Of a stretch of 64,000 nucleotides of DNA, positions 1-12,045 are shown in pieces (within the stretch, counting starts at the first letter, position 1; each line of letters starts with the position of its first letter). Source of the DNA: Brachypodium distachyon (lineage: Eukaryota; Streptophyta; Magnoliopsida; Poales; Poaceae); the NCBI RefSeq assembly GCF_000005505.3, contig NC_016134.3:45226650-45290649 (forward strand). Reading direction: 5' to 3'. The notes under the pieces are model-generated. The model saw only the letters and a list, made by a program, of their open reading frames with translations, did not search any database and had not been told where the DNA came from. The position numbers and the translations under genes are program-made.

Positions 1-1729
<1,729 letters not shown>

Positions 1730-1751
1730 TTTGGATGGCGGCGGCGGAAAG

Positions 1752-1759
1752 AAACCCTA
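1752..1759 (-). promoter_or_regulatory. Telo-box in RPS5 leader
   Basis: AAACCCTA on the plus strand (TAGGGTTT in gene sense), 23 bp before the RPS5 ATG. Telo-boxes near the start site are an established feature of plant ribosomal protein and translation genes. Function here is inferred from position. Confidence 0.6.
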
Positions 1760-1860
1760 GGAGCGAGAGGGGTGCGGTTTGGGGTGGCGAAGCTGGGAGA
1801 TGGGGGAGGTTTATAGCGAAAGCTTTGAGATTGGTGAAGGTTTTCTAACAAACTTCGACC

Positions 1861-1889
1861 TGGGCCAGCCTGATGAGTGGACCGGCCCA
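1861..1889 (-). promoter_or_regulatory. Site II (TCP-binding) pair upstream of RPS5
   Basis: TGGGCC at 1861-1866 and GGCCCA at 1884-1889 form an inverted pair about 130-160 bp upstream of the RPS5 start. Site II elements (TGGGCY) commonly accompany telo-boxes in promoters of growth-regulated plant genes. The rest of 1730-2568 (RPS5 promoter and DnaJ 3' flank) shows nothing else I can name. Confidence 0.5.
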
Positions 1890-2568
1890 TCCAACACAAA
1901 TTACGGCCCGTACTTATATACACCATCCTTTCTGTTTTTGTTTTCATGCCGACGCGCATGAACTCTTGACTGGGAGATTGGCAGGAGTGCTCTCATTGGA
2001 TGAAAACCAGAATTCAGCTCCAAAATGCCAGGAGATTACGACCATATCTCCGATAAAAATGCGCAGGCAAGAAACACGTTCAGCTTGAAATCATCAGCTA
2101 GCTTGCGTGCATTTGTCGAACAGGACAGGCAGATGCTAACATACGTAAGGAACACCAATGCTCCAAAGGAACACCGAAATATGCCACATTTTGGCGTTAC
2201 AGATTACCGAGTGCTTACAACATAAACGTAATCGTGCAGCACTTCTGCAAGAAATATTAAGAACTTCTGCCTAGTAAATAATTGTCCTACGGCTTTCAAA
2301 GATACAAGAATCGTATTGTCAAAAATAGGCGACAGGCTATTGCAAAAAGTTCACCATCCGCTCGGTGATTTGTGGTGACCTACCTTTTCTATACCTTAAA
2401 ATGAAGATACAAACATATGCCTCTCGCAGTTTCCCTCCAGGGCAGGCACTGCATGCAGAATGAGCAGGCTTCCTACAATTACAACTTCAATTTGTCACTT
2501 TGTCGCTGCAATTTGCATCAAAATCGCCTATCGCACAGGCATGGAACCAACCAAGCCTTGCGCAGTAA

Positions 2569-5477
2569 CTATCTTCTGCTGTTTGCTGGTTCAGCCTTGT
2601 TGAGGTTGGCAAGCTCTTCGATCAGCTTCCTCTCGTCGCTGCTTAGACGCTTTGGAATCTCAACCTGGACACGCACCAGCTGGTCTCCGCGAGCATTTGA
2701 CTTCCCGAGCAGTGGAACACCCTTCTTTGACATTACCAGAGTTGTGCCTGGCTGGGTTCCTGAGGGGATCTTCAGGTCAACTACCCCATCGACAGTCGGG
2801 ACCTTGACAGTTGTCCCAAGAATTGCATCAATGTAAGACACTTTGCATGTGTAGAGAATGTTTGTCCCATCTCTCTTCAGAACAGAATCAGAGAGAACAT
2901 CAATGAAGACATAAAGATCTCCAGGCGGGCCTCCTCTCCGACCAGCATTCCCCTCAGAACGGACCCTCAACCTGCTTCCAGAATCCACTCCTGCAGGGAC
3001 TTTCAGACTAATCCTCTTTGTCTTGCGCACTCGGCCATCGCCCCCACAGGTTTTGCACGGGGTGGAGGATTCACCACTGCCACCGCAAGTATTGCAGGTG
3101 GACACCTGCTGGAATATTCCAAGCGGTGTTCTTGTGGAGGAGACCACCTGGCCCTGACCCCCACAAGTTTTGCATGTGGTAGGCTTTGTTCCAGGCTTGG
3201 CTCCACTTCCATCACAAGTATTACAGCCTTCCAGTCTTGTTATCTCAATTTCTTTCTCTACACCAAATACCGCTTCTTTGAAATTGAGTACCAAATTGTA
3301 GCTCTCATCATCACCCTGCATTGGCCTATTACGAGCGGCACGGCCCCCGCCCATTCCACCCATTCCACCAAACCCTTCGAATAGTGACTCAAAGAGATCA
3401 AATGGGTTTGAGTAATCCTGCAATGCCAAAATGTTCATAAGATTGTAGGTTCAAAACCACAAAAAAGGTGATGTTGGTCAAACTATTGAATTGGATAACT
3501 ATCTGACAACACTTACTCCTGTTCCCATGCCAGAACCCTTCAGACCAGCTTCTCCATATTTATCATAGATTGCTCGCTTCTCATCATCAGACAAAACCTG
3601 CAACATAAATCATATGTTAGCTCGAACAAATGTGTACTTCTAGAACGGAAAACATAGAATGGATGGAACTTTAGGGTTTCAGTACGACCAATCGGCCTAA
3701 CCTCATAAGCATTGCTGATATCCTTGAACTTTTGTTCCGCACCAGGTTCTCTAAAACAGAACAAAAAATGGAAACATAAGATTAACTCTTCTGTTCTTTG
3801 ATCAGCTAGAAGAAAATAAGGCTAATGCACAAACAAATAAGAATCAAGAGAAATCTACAAGGATAAGCTAAGAGAACCATAAGAAAAATAATAAATTTTC
3901 TAAAGGGTTATAAGTAGCTGAAAAGCAGCACACTAATGATTAGCCAGCTTACTTGTTCACATCAGGATGATAGCTCCTAGCAAGCTTCCGATAGGCTGGA
4001 ACAGAAAATATTATTAGAACCGACAACGAAAACAACAATACAATATGTGCCGCCAGTACTGAGTACCAACCTCAGGTTTCATATAAAAGAAATACTAAAA
4101 GACAGAGAGCATCAGCAATGAGTGAATGAAAGTGTATCAAGAGCATCATTGACTCATGCCTCCAAATGGAGTAAAGGGCTTGTTTTTATAGCCTTCAAAG
4201 TAGGTGAAAGTTGAAACTGCAACAATTTAGCTTCATTTTAAAGTAGATGCAGTATTCTTTCCAGTTCAATAAAACACCCCTACAGATCAGTTGGGCTACC
4301 AGATGCTAATGATTCAATTACATCCTAATGGTCTGGGACTCTGGGCTATTTGTTTACCACTGATAACAAAACTTAACGCAGTACTGATTTTATTTCACAC
4401 TTGACCTATATGAATAAAACAGTATTGAAACTGGAAGTTGGAAACTGAAGTTGGATAAGTCTGAATGTCTGATAATCTACCCTAGCTAATAATCACCAAG
4501 TTGTACGGTGAATGATAATACAACAAGGTTTAAACTGGCCTGAACGCAAACATGGTCACAAACTACATAGACTAATATGTAAGAACTAAAAAAATCAAGT
4601 CTATCAATTTAGAGCATGAAATGATAATAAATAAAGGACACTCACCACTCTTGATTTCAGATTTACTAGAATTCCTCGACACACCAAGTACGGAATAGAA
4701 ATCCTGCCAATTAAGGTTTTAAAACCCATCAGGATATGAGGCACTCTCAAGCAGTAACATAGGCAACATAGAAAGGGTGGAGATAACTCACAGCTTCTGC
4801 TCGAACCACAAACCGAGAACCCCTCCGATTGCGGAACCATGGCGACGGTGCATGGTTTAAGCTAGCACTGGGTGATGCTACGTGTTTACCTCTGCCTCTG
4901 TAGCTGCACGAACAACAGAGATAGTAAAGCCACTCCAGTTTTACGAGCAAAACACGTGTAGCACTAAACATTCCTAGCACGCCCAATATTGTTATCCAGG
5001 TCACTAACATCGATCTGGGCTACTAGGAGTCATTGATAAATGGGTTGAAGGCAACAATTGTGGAGATTACAGCACAAACTACCATTTCATGAGCAATGTT
5101 TCACATGGACCATAGATTCAATGACGTAATTTTTGAAGAGCAATACGAGCCCATATAATTAGAAGCGCGCAGCGCACATACCCATTCTTCGATGCCAGGA
5201 ATCTCGGATCCGCCGTGACCGGATTCGCCCGGGCCACCACCGTCGAACCCCGGCCCCGATAGATCGATCCGGATCGGGGTTCGAACTCGGCCCCCTGATT
5301 CGCTACAGGCAGCGAGCCCGCGAACCCGGAGCAGCAGACCACGGGCGTCGTGGGCGTCGCCGTCCTGGCCACGGCCACCCGGGCATGCTGCCGCCGGAGA
5401 CGAAAGGTGGGGGGCGCGGTGGGGGAGACGTCCCCGCGGGTAGGGGCGGTGGGGAGGCGGTGCACTGGGTGGAGCAT
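2569..5477 (-). CDS. DJA6: Chloroplast type-A DnaJ (Hsp40) co-chaperone
   Basis: Co-chaperone that stimulates the ATPase of plastid Hsp70 and binds unfolded clients. Exons: 5182-5477, 4792-4903, 4646-4703, 3953-3995, 3702-3750, 3517-3597, 2569-3417; 495 residues, all phases consistent. Order: basic, Ser/Pro/Arg-rich transit-like leader (about 1-135), J domain starting [11 protein letters not shown] with the catalytic HPD at 165-167, a Gly/Phe-rich linker ([11 protein letters not shown]), four CxxCxGxG zinc motifs ([32 protein letters not shown]), then the client-binding C-terminal domains. It matches Arabidopsis At2g22360/At4g39960 almost throughout from the J domain on. The first exon is the least certain part: start 5477 is the first ATG of the frame that joins exon 2, and the leader is longer than in Arabidopsis. 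Plastid targeting is inferred from the leader and the homologues. Confidence 0.92.
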
Positions 5478-5528
5478 GGGGGCGGCCGGGGTAGGCGACG
5501 CCGGCGAGGTTGGTTGGTGCGGCGGGGA

Positions 5529-5571
5529 GCGAGCGAGCGAGCGAGGGAGAGGCTGTAGCTGGGCTGGCCCA
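5529..5571 (-). promoter_or_regulatory. GCGA microsatellite and site II pair upstream of DnaJ gene
   Basis: A (GCGA)n run at about 5529-5546 is followed by abutting TGGGCT (5560-5565) and GGCCCA (5566-5571), 80-95 bp before the DnaJ ATG. The abutting inverted site II arrangement is typical of plant housekeeping promoters; its role here is inferred. Confidence 0.4.
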
Positions 5572-5665
5572 AACCTTATCTCTCTCCGCCTTCCGTTTTA
5601 TGGACGCGCGCGCTGCCGTTCATCGGCCTCGCATCCGACGGCTCTCCTCTGCCGAGGTAGTACCT

Positions 5666-7240
5666 GTGTTCGCTGTCTCGAGAATTCTCGATCCCCTCTC
5701 GCGCTCTCTGGACTGGAGCGCCCCCTCAAGCAAGGGCAGGATCGTCCGGGGAAGGAGTCTAGACATGCTACCTTATGGGCCTGCTCTTGGCGGAGCTCTG
5801 TTGGGCTGAAGCCCAGAGCCGACAGAGCTTCGGAATAAAGCTGCCTGAGCCTGAGTTTGGATGTTTGTTTCGAGAATAGTACCACACGGCTTAGCCAAGT
5901 AAGTTCTGAGTACTTTATATTTTGGCTTCCGCGCGCAAATCTCACCTCGCGGCATACGAGGTTAGCTACTCTTTCAAACAAACATATCCTGAATTAAGAT
6001 AGATGACTTGAGGCTTAGCAACCGCACATATAACCCAGTTGCCTCCTAGGCATGCAAAATCTGGGGTTTATCTGCTTGTGAGTCTCATGTCCCTGCACAC
6101 CGACATGGTGTGATTGCATAGATAATTTTTTTTCCCCCGGCAATTCCAGCGTTGGCTCTCCAATGATCATAGTAGTAGCAATTTGAATTGATGAGATTGA
6201 TTTGGGATCAATTCAGGGTGTCATAACGTATTGAAAACTTTCAGTGAGTACGATTTAATCTCCACGGTGCACCTCGGGTGCCACAAGAATCCTCGGTTAG
6301 ATCTCGCTTCATCATGATGGTGTCTGTTGTCGTGACAGTCAACATTAATGATACAACGACAGGATTTAACACCATCATAGAGCCTTGGAATGTAAAATTT
6401 AAAATTACACTATTAAGAGATTTATTTGTCAGGGCTGAATATTTGTTAACAATGGAAAATGTGCATTCTAATTGTTTTGAGGATATTCCGAACAACAAGG
6501 AGTAAAGAAACATCATTTAATCATAGCCTAGGTACTGGTCAAAAAAAAAATCATAGTCTAGGTATTTACTCCATGTCTTTGTGCCACCTCCGCTGTCTGG
6601 AGAATTCTCGACCCCCTCTCGCGCCCTCAAGCAAAGCAAGGACAGAATCGTCCTGGTCGCCAGAGCTCTATTGGGCTGAAGCCCAGCCTGGCCCGTATAG
6701 AGCTTCGGAATAACGCTGCCTGCTGAGCCTGAGTTTGGACGTTTGATACGAAGTTTTTAGTACCACACGGCTCAGCCAAGTAAGTTTCTCGTAATTTATA
6801 TTGTGGCTTCCGCGTGCAAATATCACCTCGTGGCATACGAGGTTAGCTATTCTTTCAAACAAACCTATCAGCGGATTAGATATATGACTTGTGGCAAGCA
6901 GACGTATCATCCATGCAAAGGCTGGGTGTCATCTGCTTGTATCCCAGGTCCCTGCACACCGTCATGGTGTGATTGCATGGATAATTTTTTTTCCGCCCAT
7001 TCCAGCGTTCGCTAATACTACTACTACACAGGGAATTATTAGCGAGATGAATTGTCCAATGATCATAGTAGTAGCAATTTGAATTGATGAGGATTGTCGT
7101 GACCGTCAAAATTACTGTACCTAGAGGCTTGGAACGTAAGATTAAAAGTACACTAGTTAAGAGATTTATTTGTTAGGGTGAATATTTGTTAATAATGGAA
7201 AATGTGCATTCTAATTGCTTTGAAGATATTTCGAACATTG
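5666..7240. repeat. Decayed direct duplication, two units, non-coding
   Basis: Unit A (about 5666-6500) and unit B (about 6590-7240) share long collinear blocks in the same orientation. Both begin near GAGAATTCTCGA, contain ATTGGGCTGAAGCCCAG-like segments (5794-5815 and 6670-6686), CTTCCGCGYGCAAATMTCACCTC, GCATACGAGGTTAGCTA, a CCCTGCACACCG stretch, CCAATGATCATAGTAGTAGC, and end near GGAAAATGTGCATTCTAATTG. They differ by many substitutions and several indels, unit B being shorter. No long conserved frame survives in both, so I do not call a gene. No terminal inverted repeats or target duplications are evident. The interval 7241-7883 holds nothing I recognise beyond the 3' flank of the L13 gene. 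Confidence 0.8.
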
Positions 7241-7883
7241 CTTGGTTGATAGGTTTGTAGCTCTGGCTAATACTACATGAACGATTGGATCGAAATGCGT
7301 GGGTTTACTGCTTAGATCAGCTAGTACTACCTAAATGAGTTTTGGGGTTTCTAGTTATACTGTTTTAGACTGTGCGGTTTGGTTAGAAAGCCTCGGTAAT
7401 CTTAATGTTAGGAAGGTGGATACCCGAGACATCACCTAGTCTGTCCAGTTTTAACGCCGTAAAAAATTCAACTCATGATTCCATGTTTTGATAAATTTTA
7501 AAAGGAAATACGTCGTACAGTCAGGAGAATATATGCCCACAAATCTTATCAATCCAGTCATTGTAATTGATATTTTCACATTACGGTGATCCTAATCGTT
7601 TGCATCTCGAGATATGAAGAATAGTTCCGTTTTATGTGCTTGTACATTAAAGCATCACCAAATCATGCCAAGTTGTTAATTTGGAAAGAGGCGCGCTGTT
7701 GGCGCCCCCCAGCATCTAGCGCCTATTGAACTCAACAAGCCTCTCGGCAATTTGGAAAGTAGGTCTTCCGCCTACTCAGCTCGACAGGCTACACGTCAAA
7801 GAAATAAAAGATACACAGACAGTTCAGAAAATGCATCAGGTGGATTCGCAGTAACAAAGTCCACACAAATCTTTAGTTTGTGG

Positions 7884-10283
7884 CTATGCAGTGACCTCAG
7901 CTTTGGCATTCTTAGCTTCCCCCTCAGCTTTCATTTGTGCCTTTGCTTCTCTGTCCTGTTCTTTCTTCTGCGCCCTTATCAGCGCGCGCCTTGCCCGGGG
8001 ACGCATCTCGCGTACTTGGCGTGGTGGCATGACGAAAGGTTCCAGAGGCCGGTCGTGGAATGGATGCTCGCCTTCAGAAAATATCCTCAGCTTGCGATCT
8101 CTATCCTGGAGAATCAGAGCAGTAGATGTAAATGAGAATACCATCACAGACCTAGTAGATGTTAAATGGTATTGAAAAGAAAACAACGGGATCATATATG
8201 CTTTTTAAGCCAGGTTGCACGTAAGTATACACGGGGCAAGGAGAGAAGGGCTTCATTTATCTGACGGTACGAAACAACGAATTTCTAAAACACATAACAA
8301 GGATAGAGCATGGCCCATCAGGAATTCACTATGCATGGAACACCAACTACTTATAGCTACGCAGATGAAAAGATGGATGGATCTTATGGTATGGAAATGC
8401 ATCGCATGGACATAACAAGACTCAAGTTGCATGGTGCATATGAGTAAACTTCTCTCGCCCGGCTAGCTTATATAATCTCATGGCTCAGGGAATAATAATA
8501 ATAAGATTAGCATTATCACTAGCTCATTGGTGCAGGATAAAAAGTACACAATCTATAATAGGGTCATAGAAGCTTCAACCCAAATATGCATACAGCAAGC
8601 TAAAAAACAGAGTGTGCAGGCAGCCAATGAAGCTAGTAACAAATCTTCAACAAAAAAGGATGACCAGTCTTAGAAACAAACAGAAATGAAGTTTCACTTA
8701 CATCACGCAATCGATTGCGGGGAAGCATGCGCATGACAGCTTTGCGAATCACTTCTGTTGGGTCCTTTGCCATCTGGTCCTTGAGTCTTCTTTCCTTCAG
8801 GTGGCCAATATACCTGTTGAAAAATGGCACATAACAGAACAAAATTAGAAACTATACCAAACAAGGTATTCAACAGTATTAACTAGAATTTCTAACCCTG
8901 TGTGCCAGTAGTAAATTTTATCAGTCATTTTTCTTCCTGTAACACTGATATCCTTTGCATTAAGGACAATGCACATGTCTCCGTTTTCCACATGTGGTGC
9001 ATACGTTGGCTTGTCCTTGCCCTGAAGCACAACAGCTATTTGGGATGCCAACCGTCCAAGCACCTAATACATACGCAAAGCAAATAAGTGCATGGTCATT
9101 TTCCTGAGTAAACTCTCACAATCGAAACAAGCAGAAGAGTCCTGACCTGGCCCTTTGCATCAAAAACACGCCAACGCAACCCCTCCAAATTGATTCTTCT
9201 CAAACCAGCAAGTGCTTTCTGCACAGTTGAGAAAGGGAATGACAGTCAGTGCCACTGCACCAGTACTTCACATATTGCTACCACAGGTTCTAAAACTGCA
9301 TTAATGTACTTCAAATTTTAAGAACCAAGCTATAACTAGATCTATAAAAGATTTGTCCTTGGTAGTCACCCGAATGTTTCAACTGTACAATTCTTTCCTT
9401 TTCCAGGAGAATCAAAGAGATGCAGCATCTTTCAATCGGTCCAATAAGATCAGATGACATATCATCCATCATTTATATAAAATTTTAATGCCATGGCAAT
9501 AAAGAATCAGAAATAACAACTTTTCTTTTGCACCCCTACATCATCAATTTACATATGTTATCTAGGTGGTGGAAGTGGAACGACTGCATGAACAATAATC
9601 ACAGTATGCTGATCAAAGTCAGCTCAGTACGAGTAAATCTAACCATTGTTGTCAGAATCCCATTTTACCTTCAGCAAGATAGATCATAATTTATTCCACA
9701 ACCTAGGATACAAAGCTAATACTAGTAATATTAGTTCTTCACAGAGCGGACACTAGATGAATGTAGGCTGTACCAAAAATCTGAATCTATATTCAACCAA
9801 CAGAGTAGCATGTGCAATTAACCAGGCCAATCAGGAATCATTTACAGCCCAAATTTGACCCCCGCCACCGTGGGTTTGCGGAGGGAACTCGCACGAGCAC
9901 GAGAACAAGCACTCGACACCCCCGGACACCGCATTCACGCCGCGCCGCCGTCAAGCTAGGTCACGTTAGGCTTCAGAGTGGGGCGAAATGTGGTAAGTGG
10001 ACCTTTGGGGCTGTCGACAAGGGAGGAACGTGTGACTCACCTTCAGGTTGCCGGTGAACGCCGGCGGTGCCCCAGCGGGAGCAGATGTGGATACGGCTCT
10101 GACTGAGGATGAAGACGGGGAGGCATCCGGAACCCGGGTGGCCTCCGCGGAGGAGGAGAGGAAACGGGACAGAAGGCGTGGGGCTGGGGCTCGGATCAAG
10201 GTTCGAAGTGGATTTGGTTGCGGCGGCAAGCTGGGGATGGACGAGTGGTGGAGGAGAAGAGTGCGAGCTCGCGAACGCCACAT
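7884..10283 (-). CDS. MRPL13: Mitochondrial-type 50S ribosomal protein L13 (uL13m)
   Basis: Large-subunit ribosomal protein uL13 of an organellar ribosome. Exons 10041-10283, 9147-9218, 8897-9063, 8702-8813 and 7884-8105 give 271 residues with closed phases. An 80-odd residue leader rich in Arg, Ser and Ala and poor in acidic residues ([15 protein letters not shown]) looks like a targeting peptide. The L13 domain follows: [19 protein letters not shown], then [15 protein letters not shown], the [18 protein letters not shown] block, and [19 protein letters not shown]. The last exon is a charged Lys/Glu/Ala tail after [18 protein letters not shown]. This tail and the block order match Arabidopsis At3g01790, a mitochondrial L13, better than plastid RPL13. 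Location is therefore inferred as mitochondrial. Site II motifs lie just upstream. Confidence 0.93.
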
Positions 10284-10390
10284 CGTCGGACGGCGGCGGC
10301 GGCGGCGGCGAAGAGTGTGGTGGTCGTTTTGTGGTGGCGGAGTACGGGACGGGAGAGAAAAGGTTTTCTTTCTAAGGTTTAAGGCCTTAA

Positions 10391-10405
10391 TGGGCTAACT
10401 GGGCC
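10391..10405 (-). promoter_or_regulatory. Tandem site II motifs upstream of MRPL13
   Basis: TGGGCT (10391-10396) and TGGGCC (10400-10405), about 110-120 bp upstream of the MRPL13 ATG. Paired site II elements are well known upstream of nuclear genes for mitochondrial ribosome and respiratory proteins. Confidence 0.5.
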
Positions 10406-10649
10406 ATGGGTACTTTTGATGGCCTGAAGCTTATTTTGATTCTCCATGTCAAAGAAAAATAATTCTCGAATATGTTGATAAATATCTTCTCTCCCACGAG
10501 TGAAACGCAGGAGAAAAAAAAAATCCTGTTTCCATTTTGGTCGGTTCCCCCCGCCTCCGATAGGCTATTGGGCATCAGGAGGTGAGGGAAACCACGAAAC
10601 AACATCTGGCATCGTTTGAGTACCTTATTTATAAGGTTTTCGGTGTCCT

Positions 10650-11115
10650 TAGCGGTGGCGTCCTGACGGTGGAGGCGGCGACGTGTGGATTAATGGTCTC
10701 CTAGCTCCATCTGCATTCTGGCGTGGCTATCATGATCTATCCCATGGAGTTTTGAGATCTCATGGCTGATTTGGGCAATCTTCCACATCGGTACGGCGAT
10801 GATTCAATGGTTCGACAACTTGTCTTGCGACGGGTGTATCCCCGGCCACCATGCGTTCAAGGATATTAAGTTCTCACCGGCTGGGGTGGGTGGCATGCGG
10901 TTCAGTAAAACCTACAATGTTAGTCCAGCTTATGCAGGTATGGTCTTCTACTGTTTCGTCACTAGAGATTTAAAGAAATATCAAGATGTGGTTGTGGCAG
11001 CTAAAAAAAGTTAGCTTCAAAGATTTTTGATATAACTTTCGTTTTATCCGTCGTTTAGCTTTTTCGATCCGTTGTAGTACGTTCTTTGATAAATAAAGCC
11101 AAATCGTTGTTCTAA
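10650..11115 (+). other. Possible retroelement tail, unresolved
   Basis: A gene-free stretch reading like degraded coding or transcribed DNA and ending with TAAATAAAGCCAAATCG followed by A-rich sequence. A similar ending (CTAAATAAAGCCAATCG) occurs at 25149-25165. A 3' tail of this kind, without long terminal repeats, is compatible with a LINE or SINE 3' end, but I see no reverse transcriptase motif or target duplication. Very tentative. Confidence 0.25.
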
Positions 11116-11187
11116 AAAAGAAAGAATATGTTGATAATTGTTTCTAAAAAAATGTTGATAATTTTTTTTCTTAACATTATATTCTTT

Positions 11188-11298
11188 TCCTCTGATGTTA
11201 AGTGTCGCAACTTTGTCTAAACACACCTATATGTGTTCTTGTGTGTAGGCACATGCATATCTAGACAAAATTGAAACACTTAATATGAAACGGGGGAT
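11188..11298. mobile_element. Degenerate Stowaway-like MITE
   Basis: Left arm ...GTTAAGTGTCGCAACTTTGTCTA pairs with right arm TAGACAAAATTGAAACACTTAATATGAAACGGGGG read in reverse. The TTAAGTG...TTTGTCTAGA consensus is that of the Stowaway elements better preserved at 23209 and 54352. Ends have diverged, so exact borders are approximate. The remaining interval to the kinase gene is AT-rich with no gene. Confidence 0.5.
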
Positions 11299-12045
11299 TG
11301 TTTTGTAAGAAGTTTTTCGATGCTCAGTCCATGTGGTTACTCATCGACATGACTCAGAGCTAAAAAATCGTTTAGTAATCTTTTTATTTCCAAAAATGAG
11401 ATGTTCTTTTTTTTTCTAAGTCAAACATGTTCAAGTTCAAAATCAAACTTATAGAAAAATCTACCATTATATACATTTGTAATCCAGTTTTATTAAATAT
11501 GTCGTCATATATACCTCCATAGTAACCATTGATATTTGTACATTTTACTATAAAATAAACTTGGTGAAACTTGAGAAAATTTGGCAGACAAACTTATATT
11601 TAAAAGCAGCGCTAGTAAAGAACATGGTTCGTGACTGTTACTAGCTTAACAAAATAAGATTAGCAGTAGCAGCGGTAGTAAAAAAAAAAAGCACAATCAA
11701 GTCGCTTGCGCACGGCGGCTTGGCGTGGGGTGGATGGACGCGCCCGCACGCCCACGCCAACGCAACCGCCGACCGTCCCACAACAAAGTCTCCCTCCCGG
11801 TCTTCTTCCCAGTTCCATGTTAAGCAGCGCAGCTCCCGCTTAAAAAATTTAAAGTAAAACATACTCCGTATTGTATATTTGCCGCCCCCGCGCGCAGCCA
11901 GCTTCAATGCCACGGCGACCTTCGCGGCTCGCGGCTCGATCGCTCGCATATAACGCGAACACCCGCCACCTTCCTCAAACTCAAGCAGCGCAAACGGGCC
12001 TCCAGACTCGAGAAGCAGAAGCAGGGGAAGCAGAGAAAACAGAGG

